Shown: positions 1 to 5,350 of the stretch, in pieces
Numbering within the stretch: position 1 is the first letter of the stretch
Layout of the letters: each line of letters starts with the position of its first letter
Assembly: GCA_913050645.1 (NCBI GenBank)
Contig: CAJXAG010000026.1
Location: 1 to 14,093 of the forward strand
Source of the DNA: an uncultured bacterium
GTDB lineage: Bacteria > Patescibacteriota > Minisyncoccia > Phycocordibacterales > UBA918
Length of the DNA stretch: 14,093 nucleotides
Direction: 5' to 3'
Notes under the pieces: model-generated
Databases searched by the model: none
Told to the model about the DNA's origin: nothing
What the model saw: the letters and a program-made list of their open reading frames with translations, nothing else
Translations under genes and position numbers: made by a program

Positions 1-2
1 AG

Positions 3-29
3 AAGCCACCGGCGTTGCCGGTGGCTTTT
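3..29. terminator. Hairpin terminator, possibly bidirectional
   Basis: A perfect 11-bp inverted repeat (AAGCCACCGGC, loop GTT, GCCGGTGGCTT) sits 3 bases past the stop codon of the minus-strand gene at 32-922. Read on the plus strand it ends in TTTT; read on the minus strand it ends in TTCT at the window edge, where further T residues could lie outside. It can terminate the minus gene, a plus-strand gene off the left edge, or both. Confidence 0.8.
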
Positions 30-31
30 CA

Positions 32-922
32 CTACTCAAGAACTGTGGTGATCATGCAGTGATCAGACGGCGCTTGATCGTCAACTGCAAAGTACTCCAC
101 GTGTACATTTTCTCCTACGATAACGAAGTTCGCTTCACGAAACTTCTTCTCAGGTGGGTACCACCTTGTGCGAGTGATCAGAGGCTCGGAACCATCATGA
201 AACTCATGATTGAGAATCACGCCGCCAGTTTCTCCAAACTGCATCGACTTGCGGATGTTTTCAAGCACTGCACATTGCGAAGTAAGATTAAAGTCACCTC
301 CAACAATCAGCCGCATATCTTCAAACGATTTGATCAAATCACCACATCGATGGTCGTGTGCAAAACGCATCATGTTTGCAAACTGTTCCGTTCGGTGTGG
401 TGTGTCGATCTTGCTGTTCTCGTCCCAGTGACCATGTGTGGATACACTCTGATACCACACATCGTCTTTGCAGACGATGACTGAGTGCCCACTTTTGCCA
501 GCAGGCTTTCCGCCAGTCTGTTGCTCATTGAGATCGTTGAAGTTGCGATACATCATACCGCCAGCAACGTCTTGCAGGAGTCCCTTGCGCACACAGACGA
601 CGTTTCCGTACTGAATTGACTGATGAGTTGCATCCAGGTCATGCAAACCGTTCATTTGCGGTTCATAATGCACATGATGTGTGTCACCAAGCAGCTCTTG
701 CAATTTCTGAAGTTGCCTTGTGTGCAGTGGGCCTTCGCGATGACCTGCATCCTCTGGGCTTACAAACTCATCAACGTCAGAGTCAGTACACGAATGCACT
801 TCAGACATATGAAACACATCAGCTTTCAAGCCATTGCTAAGTACATAATCGTAATAGTCTGGCCGGTGTGTTGAAACTAAGCAGCCTGCCCAGGTGTTGA
901 AATGCTTAACCGTCAAGCTCAT
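32..922 (-). CDS. Endonuclease/exonuclease/phosphatase (EEP) family protein
   Basis: This 296-residue protein shows the EEP-fold metal-dependent phosphoesterase motifs in order: FNTWAG (8-13, Asn9), a metal-binding Glu in SEVHS (Glu41), a catalytic-type His in VSTHGHW (His163), GGDFNLT with Asp210 and Asn212, and the C-terminal SDH (286-288). Known members of this superfamily cleave nucleic acids, phosphoinositides or other phosphodiesters; the substrate here cannot be told from sequence. There is no signal peptide or membrane segment, so it is probably cytosolic. The protein is rich in His and Cys. The ATG at 922 is preceded by AGGAGGTGA (926-934), a full anti-Shine-Dalgarno match and the only clear one in the window, which fixes the start. 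It is divergent from the DUF3467-like gene. The family is secure; the specific function is unknown. Confidence 0.88.
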   Translation of the reverse strand: MSLTVKHFNTWAGCLVSTHRPDYYDYVLSNGLKADVFHMSEVHSCTDSDVDEFVSPEDAGHREGPLHTRQLQKLQELLGDTHHVHYEPQMNGLHDLDATHQSIQYGNVVCVRKGLLQDVAGGMMYRNFNDLNEQQTGGKPAGKSGHSVIVCKDDVWYQSVSTHGHWDENSKIDTPHRTEQFANMMRFAHDHRCGDLIKSFEDMRLIVGGDFNLTSQCAVLENIRKSMQFGETGGVILNHEFHDGSEPLITRTRWYPPEKKFREANFVIVGENVHVEYFAVDDQAPSDHCMITTVLE

Positions 923-925
923 TGC

Positions 926-934
926 TCACCTCCT
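926..934 (-). promoter_or_regulatory. Strong Shine-Dalgarno for the EEP gene
   Basis: The minus strand reads AGGAGGTGA ending 3 bases before the ATG, a nine-base complement to the usual 16S 3' end. No other gene here has a comparable site. Confidence 0.8.
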
Positions 935-951
935 ATTTTATTTTTGAGATC

Positions 952-981
952 TTTCTACGCCAAATATATACAAATTGTCAA
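952..981 (-). promoter_or_regulatory. Possible sigma70-type promoter of the EEP gene
   Basis: The minus strand has a perfect TTGACA -35 (976-981), an 18-base spacer and a weak TAGAAA -10 (952-957). This would give a leader of about 25 bases carrying the strong Shine-Dalgarno. The -10 matches only 4 of 6 consensus bases, so the call is tentative. Confidence 0.4.
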
Positions 982-1005
982 TAAACGCAAGCTATGACGC
1001 AACTG

Positions 1006-1014
1006 TGTTACCAT
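1006..1014 (+). promoter_or_regulatory. Extended -10 element abutting the DUF3467-like start
   Basis: TG-T-TACCAT lies 6 bases before the ATG at 1021, with no Shine-Dalgarno between. If used, transcription would begin at about the A of the ATG, a leaderless mRNA. No -35 is seen at the right distance. Confidence 0.4.
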
Positions 1015-1020
1015 GACGGG

Positions 1021-1290
1021 ATGAAATCAGATGATTTAAAGAAAGCACCGAAGCTTTTTGCGGAAAATATTAAAGTTGGTTACACACCTGAGTACTTCGT
1101 GATGGGTGTAAGCTCTGGCTCGCAGGCTCAGTTTTATTCACTATCGCCAGCACATGCAAAGCGGCTGAAACAGTATTTAGAGCATGAATTAAAGAACTTT
1201 GAAGAGACTCATGGAGAAATAACAGCCGAATGGTCTCCAAACGTAGTTTCGCCAGTGCAAAGAGCTAACCCACCATCAGATGGCAGTTAA
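1021..1290 (+). CDS. Small DUF3467-like protein
   Basis: This 89-residue protein resembles the DUF3467 family of short bacterial proteins: an N-terminal FAENIKVGYTPEYFVM segment (13-28), then SLSPAHAKRLKQYLEHEL (40-57), and a helix ending in FEETHGEI (60-67). The family pattern is an 'A.N..V..SP..F.L.F' strand pair followed by 'SP.HAK.L...L...I..YE..FG.I'. Its biochemical function is not known. The tail after residue 70 is Pro/Ser-rich and probably disordered. An in-frame ATG at 994 would add nine residues, but I prefer 1021 because the family homology begins soon after it and an extended -10 sits directly upstream. It is divergent from the EEP gene and ends just before a strong bidirectional terminator. 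Family assignment is from memory of the pattern. Confidence 0.75.
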   Translation: MKSDDLKKAPKLFAENIKVGYTPEYFVMGVSSGSQAQFYSLSPAHAKRLKQYLEHELKNFEETHGEITAEWSPNVVSPVQRANPPSDGS

Positions 1291-1292
1291 CT

Positions 1293-1330
1293 AAAACAAA
1301 AGTGGAGGCAAGGCCTCCACTTTTGTTTTT
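1293..1330. terminator. Strong bidirectional terminator between convergent genes
   Basis: A perfect 17-bp stem (AAAACAAAAGTGGAGGC, loop AAG, and its complement) has A-runs on one side and T-runs on the other, so it works in both directions. It lies between the stop of the DUF3467-like gene (plus) and the stop of ychF (minus). Confidence 0.92.
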
Positions 1331-1348
1331 AATTCTTTGTATTCTGAG

Positions 1349-2449
1349 TTATGAGTGCATGAATTCTATGACATCCCCATCTTGCACGATGTAATCCTTT
1401 CCTTCTGTGCGGACCTTCCCCGCTTCTTTTGCGGCAGCTCGCGATCCGGCGGTGACCAAGTCTTCAAAAGCAACTACCTGCGCACGAATGTATTTATCTT
1501 TGAAGTCGGTATGAATAGCAGCTCCTGCTTCTGGCCCTGTTGAGCCTTGCTTTACCGTCCAAGCACGCGTTTCTTTCTCTCCAGTGGTGAAATAGCTCAT
1601 CAGACCCAGTCGGTGATACGCTGCACGGATAAGTGCGTCTACCCCACTATCCTGCGCACCGTATTCCCGTCGAAACTCTGTCTTCTCTTCTTCCTCAAGG
1701 TCTTTTAGTTCGTGTTCTACTCCAGCATCTACCACAACATACTCTGAACCTGTTGCTTCAAAGAATTGGACAAGTTCTTGCCAACGATCGTCATTGTTCT
1801 CGTCGAGGTTGAATGCCCCGTTCTTTTTGTTGCAGACATAGAGGAATGCCTTCATGGTAAGTAGGTGAAGTTCTCTGATGAGATTACGTTCTTCGTCCGA
1901 CATTTCCAGGCGATTGGCAAGTTGTCCCGCTTCAAGGTGTGGCAACATGCGCTCCATAAGCGCTTGCAAAGCTGCAGCGTCCTTGTCTCCTGCACGCACG
2001 TCGCGCGAGATGGTACCCAGACGCTTACTCACTGTTTCTGCATCAGCCATAATCAACTCAAGGTTGATTACCTCAATGTCACCCATTGGATCGATTGCGC
2101 CGGAGACGTGGTGTACGTCCTCATCTTCAAAAATACGCACAACTTCAGCAATCATATCGGTCTCTCGAATGTTCGAAAGGAACTTATTTCCCAAACCCTC
2201 CCCGGCTGATGCTCCCTTTACTAACCCAGCAATATCCACAAACTCAACAATAGCAGGAATAATTTCTTGTGATCCTGAGATGTTTGAAAGTGTCTGTAGT
2301 CGATTGTCGGGTACCGCAACGACACCTACTGTTGGGTCGATAGTTGCAAAGGGGTAGTTTGCCATCAAAACCTCGTTTTTAGTAAGTGCATTAAAAAGCG
2401 TCGATTTTCCGACGTTTGGAAGTCCTACAATTCCTACAGATAAAGCCAT
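1349..2449 (-). CDS. ychF: Redox-regulated ATPase/GTPase YchF (OLA1 family)
   Basis: This 366-residue protein matches YchF almost end to end (E. coli YchF is 363 residues). Visible are the Obg-type P-loop GLPNVGKST (9-17), switch II/G3 DIAGLVKGAS (72-81), the coiled-coil insertion in the middle, and a C-terminal TGS domain (about 284-364) ending in the characteristic VQDGDVIEFMHS. YchF proteins bind ribosomes and hydrolyse ATP in preference to GTP; they are linked to stress response and translation. The G4-position motif reads NKKN (207-210), whereas YchF members usually carry NxxE and classical GTPases NKxD, so nucleotide preference may differ. No Shine-Dalgarno precedes the ATG; the upstream sequence is AT-rich. 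The gene is convergent with the DUF3467-like gene and lies downstream of the oxidoreductase terminator. Confidence 0.96.
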   Translation of the reverse strand: MALSVGIVGLPNVGKSTLFNALTKNEVLMANYPFATIDPTVGVVAVPDNRLQTLSNISGSQEIIPAIVEFVDIAGLVKGASAGEGLGNKFLSNIRETDMIAEVVRIFEDEDVHHVSGAIDPMGDIEVINLELIMADAETVSKRLGTISRDVRAGDKDAAALQALMERMLPHLEAGQLANRLEMSDEERNLIRELHLLTMKAFLYVCNKKNGAFNLDENNDDRWQELVQFFEATGSEYVVVDAGVEHELKDLEEEEKTEFRREYGAQDSGVDALIRAAYHRLGLMSYFTTGEKETRAWTVKQGSTGPEAGAAIHTDFKDKYIRAQVVAFEDLVTAGSRAAAKEAGKVRTEGKDYIVQDGDVIEFMHS

Positions 2450-2494
2450 AAATATAAAAGTTAATACGCGCTAGCTTAGCAGATAACAGTACAG

Positions 2495-2520
2495 AAAAAA
2501 AGCTCCGTAGGGAGCATTTT
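2495..2520 (-). terminator. Terminator of the oxidoreductase gene
   Basis: On the minus strand GCTCC-CTAC-GGAGC is followed by seven T residues, directly after the stop codon at 2523. It separates the oxidoreductase gene from ychF. Confidence 0.85.
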
Positions 2521-2522
2521 CT

Positions 2523-3101
2523 CTAACGTGCAGAACGTCCAAGCTTTTCTACTTGTTTTAACCACTTATCTTTGCAGTCGTCACTAACCTTGTCGCATGG
2601 TCCAAAGGCTGAAACTGCTGCAGTGATTCCTGCAAAACCAAGAATTCCGTACTGAATCTCATTGGTGTAGTCACCGAACTTCCACCATGTTTTAAATGGG
2701 CTGTGTGTACCTGCAACGATAATGACGCGCGCGGTCTTTCCCTTTAGGTGCTGTTCAAGTTTCTTGGTTTCTTTATTGAAATTAAACGCAAAACCGGGGA
2801 TCCAGAAACGATCAAAGAGTCCCTTGAGAAGGGCAGGCATAGTGCACCACCAATTTGGGTACACAATAACAATATGCTCTGCCCAACGAAACTTCTCCTG
2901 CAGATCAAGAAGATCAGGTTCGAGCTCTTGAATGACTTTGTATCCCCTATGTAGAATCGGATCAAACTGCATATCACCGATATTTACACGTTGTACTTCA
3001 TGTCCAGCATCTTCAGCTCCTGCTTGATAATGATCTGCCATTGCGCCGCTGTAGGTTTCAACGTCAGGGTTCCCCAAAAGAACGAGTATTTTTTTGCTCA
3101 T
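2523..3101 (-). CDS. NAD(P)H:quinone oxidoreductase-like flavoprotein (flavodoxin_2 family)
   Basis: This 192-residue protein has the flavodoxin-like fold of the NQO1/KefF/MdaB group. The first strand KKILVLLGNP (3-12) leads into the FMN/FAD phosphate-binding loop, and the family signature YPNWWCTMPALLKGLFDRFW (81-100) is followed by PGFAF (102-106). GTHSP (131-135) is the second cofactor-contacting loop. Relatives carry out two-electron reduction of quinones using NAD(P)H; a KefF-like accessory role is possible but no potassium antiporter gene is nearby. The ATG at 3101 is chosen because the beta strand begins right after it; a GTG at 3122 would place the start inside the upstream terminator stem. 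A TATACT element lies six bases before the ATG and there is no Shine-Dalgarno, suggesting a leaderless message. It is single-gene and has its own terminator. Confidence 0.88.
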   Translation of the reverse strand: MSKKILVLLGNPDVETYSGAMADHYQAGAEDAGHEVQRVNIGDMQFDPILHRGYKVIQELEPDLLDLQEKFRWAEHIVIVYPNWWCTMPALLKGLFDRFWIPGFAFNFNKETKKLEQHLKGKTARVIIVAGTHSPFKTWWKFGDYTNEIQYGILGFAGITAAVSAFGPCDKVSDDCKDKWLKQVEKLGRSAR

Positions 3102-3107
3102 GTGTAT

Positions 3108-3113
3108 AGTATA
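3108..3113 (-). promoter_or_regulatory. -10 element abutting the oxidoreductase start
   Basis: The minus strand reads TTTTG-TATACT-ATACAC-ATG. The TATACT is 5 of 6 to consensus and lies six bases before the start codon, directly after the T-run of the upstream hairpin. No -35 box is visible; that position is occupied by the hairpin arm. Confidence 0.5.
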
Positions 3114-3114
3114 C

Positions 3115-3145
3115 AAAAGCACCGCGCCAAAGGCGCGGTGCTTTT
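3115..3145. terminator. Perfect GC-rich hairpin terminator
   Basis: A perfect 14-bp stem (AAAAGCACCGCGCC, loop AAA, GGCGCGGTGCTTTT) ends in TTTTG on both strands. On the minus strand it is the natural end of transcription from the 3386-3700 gene and its long structured 3' region, and it lies immediately upstream of the oxidoreductase start. Confidence 0.85.
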
Positions 3146-3186
3146 GTTGATAAGAATCAGGTTTGTGTTCGAATCGGGGTCAAGTT

Positions 3187-3401
3187 GCTAAGTAAAATAT
3201 TCACTCTGTGAATATTTATACTAAGCACGTGCAGCGTTTGGATATTTTATTTCGCAAAAGCTCATAAAATATCTCAATTACTTACAGTAACTGTTCAGGC
3301 TGTCATTATTTATCGCAAGCTCAAAATAATAGTCAGCCTCTTGCGAAGTGACGTTAAGTCACTTCTCACACTTCTCGATACGTAGTTATCTACGTATCGA
3401 G
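3187..3401. repeat. Cluster of five consecutive inverted repeats
   Basis: Five hairpins occur one after another in this otherwise empty intergenic stretch. (1) 3187-3226: inner perfect 10-bp stem AAATATTCAC/GTGAATATTT, extended by imperfect GCTAAGTA arms. (2) 3241-3273: GATATTTTAT/ATAAAATATC, 13-base loop. (3) 3297-3339: AGGCTG/CAGCCT plus ATTATTT/AAATAAT, 12-base loop. (4) 3345-3365: GAAGTGAC/GTCACTTC. (5) 3374-3401: perfect 12-bp CTCGATACGTAG/CTACGTATCGAG. None has a T-run. On the minus strand they would form the 3' untranslated region of the 3386-3700 gene, up to the terminator at 3115-3145. I see no coding sequence in 3146-3385. It may be a structured RNA or a block of small repetitive elements. 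Confidence 0.75.
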
Positions 3402-3700
3402 CCATTAGGATTAAATTGCCCCTGCGTTCCCATTTGTTGCTTCATCATCTTTTCTTTCATTTCTGGACTCATGCAAGCCATGATCTCAGTTTGATACTTA
3501 GGTAGTACCTTAGTTGCAGCTGCCATTTGGTTATTTCCATTAGTTTTCATTTCAGCTTGCAATTCTTTAGCAATTTTTTCAAAAAGTTTTGGGTCTTTTT
3601 CAACCATCGCCATAATCATTTCCTTTTGGTCTTCTGGTACACCTTTAAGCTGTTTCTCAAGCAGTTTCTTAACTGCGTAATCTTTTACTTTTCCAAACAT
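3386..3700 (-). CDS. Small hypothetical protein, helical, Met/Lys-rich
   Basis: This is a 104-residue protein from the ATG at 3700 (MFGKVKDYAVKK...). It is predicted almost wholly helical and charged, with an amphipathic N-terminal half (residues 1-50) and a Met-rich C-terminal region (CMSPEMKEKMMKQQMG). There is no signal peptide or membrane segment. I believe short 'MFGK(L/V)KDYA' proteins occur in other Patescibacteria, but I know no function. A GTG two codons upstream (3706) is possible but falls too close to the promoter elements. Upstream on the minus strand are a perfect TATAAT (3720-3725) and an extended -10 TGATACAAT (3710-3718), and there is no Shine-Dalgarno. The stop codon lies in the loop of hairpin 5, whose arm encodes the last residues SIRR. 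Confidence 0.7.
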   Translation of the reverse strand: MFGKVKDYAVKKLLEKQLKGVPEDQKEMIMAMVEKDPKLFEKIAKELQAEMKTNGNNQMAAATKVLPKYQTEIMACMSPEMKEKMMKQQMGTQGQFNPNGSIRR

Positions 3701-3709
3701 ATGCACGCT

Positions 3710-3725
3710 ATTGTATCAGATTATA
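3710..3725 (-). promoter_or_regulatory. -10 elements of the 3386-3700 gene
   Basis: The minus strand carries TATAAT (3720-3725) and, overlapping downstream, the extended -10 TG-A-TACAAT (3710-3718). The latter is nine bases before the ATG and would give a leader of only two or three bases; the former a leader of about 13. No convincing -35 is seen. Confidence 0.5.
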
Positions 3726-3762
3726 GTAATTATGCTGTATATGTTAAAATGCATCAGAAATA

Positions 3763-3791
3763 TTGACTAATAGTAAAAAACATGATATAAA
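3763..3791 (+). promoter_or_regulatory. Sigma70-type promoter of the efflux operon
   Basis: TTGACT (3763-3768), a 17-base spacer ending in TGA, then TATAAA (3786-3791) form a near-consensus promoter with an extended -10. Transcription should start near 3798, giving a leader of about 25 bases. A second -10-like TAAAAT (3808-3813) lies nine bases before the ATG. Confidence 0.75.
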
Positions 3792-3822
3792 ATTAGCCAT
3801 TTATGTTTAAAATAAGCGCTGT

Positions 3823-5349
3823 ATGGAAATAATCAACAAACTATATAATTGGTACGGGAAGCGGAATGTGAGAATTGTTTTTGCTGTCCTTTTCATACTC
3901 ATTCTTGTCGTACTTATTACCGGCAAAGATGCGGTTCCTGATGCACAAGAGAGCTCAAAGATCCCTCTTGTTTCTGTAGCTCCTGTTGCAGAACTCGATG
4001 CACAGCAATATGTGCAGTTGACTGGAACGGTTCGGGCAGTAAACGAAGCTACTATTGAGTCTGAGGTTGGCGGGCGAGTAACTGCTGTCTCAGGTGATCT
4101 TGGGGCACAAGTTTTTACAGGTCAGGTAATTGCAACACTAGAAAATACAACGCAGTATGCAACACTTTTGCAAGCTGAGGGCGTGTATGAAGCTGCCCTG
4201 GCCAGTGCTGAGGCATCAGAAATTGGTGTAGACGAAGCCAATAATGCGTTGAATGCTATATTACAGAATAGTTTATCGATCTATCAAAGTGCGTACACTA
4301 CACTGAACAATCTACATTTTGCGCAATTGGATACTATTTATGCCGATCCAAAAAACACGTATCGCACATCCGGTTTTTACCCAAGTGATTTTACAAGTAC
4401 AGAAGGTGCGGTGGATGTACTCTATGCACAAATTACTGCAAATCTTCGTGCACAAGCAACACAAAATGTTACAGAAGAAAATATAGATGATGCGCTCGTG
4501 TCCGCACTGTTAGATACACAGTTGTTAGTTGATGTGACAACTCTTTTGCGCTCACTTATAAATGAATCTGACGCTGATACTACACTAGACCCGGAGGAGG
4601 TTGCGTATCTGGCAACACTTTCTGTAGTTGAAGATCAATTATTTCGTGTGAAAAGCAATCTGCAATCTGTACAAGCAAATCTTACTGCTGCAAAAGAAAC
4701 ACAAAAAAAGGCTGCTTTAGGAAGTCAGAATGCAAATATTTCAAGTGCTAATGCACAGGTAAAACAAGCGCTTGGTGCACTAAAACTTGCACAAGCCAAC
4801 TATGAAAAAACCATTTTGCGGACACCTATTACTGGTGTGGTTGAAACACTCAATGTACAGAAAGGTGATTTTATTTCAGCTTTTCAAACAATTGCACGTA
4901 TCAAAGGTGATGGAGCACTCGAAATAACAGCATTTGTGGGAGATGCTGATCGTGACGCACTGAATGTAGGTGATGCGGTTGTACTTTCAGAAAAAATAAC
5001 AGGTGTCATTACGCACATTGCTCCGTCACTTGACCCACAAACGAAAAAGACTGAAATTCGTATTGGAAGTGATGCCGTTGATTTGATTAACGGAGACACT
5101 GTGCGTGTTCGTATTTTAAAACAAAACAGAAATGAAACTGAAGTGGTTATCCCGCTGGCCGCAATCAAACTAACCGCAGACGAAGCTTTCGTATTTATGG
5201 TCACAGATGGTGTTTTGGTAGCACAGAATGTAACACTTGGTGAAATCCGTGGTACGAATACTGTAGTGACTGCTGGCTTGAATGCTAGTGATGTAATCGT
5301 GACTGACGTACGTGGTTTCGCTGTAGGTCAAGCTGTTGAAATTAAATAG
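3823..5349 (+). CDS. RND efflux periplasmic adaptor subunit (HlyD/AcrA family)
   Basis: This 508-residue membrane fusion protein couples an inner-membrane RND pump to the cell exterior. A short cytoplasmic N-terminus leads to one membrane segment (about 17-33). The first lipoyl half (69-108, with IESEVGGRV) is followed by a long helical hairpin (109-330), the second lipoyl half (331-360, RTPITGVVETLNVQKGDFI), a beta-barrel (about 365-435) and a membrane-proximal domain (440-508). It is about 110 residues longer than AcrA. The excess is a non-coiled insertion in the hairpin (about 165-265, including FYPSDFTSTEGAVDVLY). The ATG lies about 25 bases downstream of a good promoter but has no Shine-Dalgarno. 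The permease gene follows with a one-base gap. No outer-membrane (TolC) partner is in the window. Confidence 0.92.
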   Translation: MEIINKLYNWYGKRNVRIVFAVLFILILVVLITGKDAVPDAQESSKIPLVSVAPVAELDAQQYVQLTGTVRAVNEATIESEVGGRVTAVSGDLGAQVFTGQVIATLENTTQYATLLQAEGVYEAALASAEASEIGVDEANNALNAILQNSLSIYQSAYTTLNNLHFAQLDTIYADPKNTYRTSGFYPSDFTSTEGAVDVLYAQITANLRAQATQNVTEENIDDALVSALLDTQLLVDVTTLLRSLINESDADTTLDPEEVAYLATLSVVEDQLFRVKSNLQSVQANLTAAKETQKKAALGSQNANISSANAQVKQALGALKLAQANYEKTILRTPITGVVETLNVQKGDFISAFQTIARIKGDGALEITAFVGDADRDALNVGDAVVLSEKITGVITHIAPSLDPQTKKTEIRIGSDAVDLINGDTVRVRILKQNRNETEVVIPLAAIKLTADEAFVFMVTDGVLVAQNVTLGEIRGTNTVVTAGLNASDVIVTDVRGFAVGQAVEIK

Positions 5350-5350
5350 T

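Noticed and set aside
1878..2357. Plus-strand open frame of 159 codons
   Set aside because: It is antisense to ychF, with low-complexity Ser/Arg content; ychF is unequivocal on the other strand.
3102..3122. GTG start adding seven residues to the oxidoreductase
   Set aside because: It lies inside the upstream terminator stem and before the -10 element; the conserved first strand begins right after the ATG at 3101.
3166..3182. GTTCGAATC, a tRNA T-loop-like motif
   Set aside because: The flanking bases (TTGTG and CGGGG) do not pair as a T-stem, and no acceptor, D or anticodon arm is found around it.
3187..3401. Possible CRISPR array
   Set aside because: The repeats are different inverted repeats, not identical direct repeats with regular spacers, and no cas genes are near.
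5336..5350. TTG start adding five residues to the RND permease
   Set aside because: It overlaps the adaptor's end. The ATG at 5351 gives the usual RND N-terminus (MWEFFVKNNRFSALL), consistent with translational coupling.
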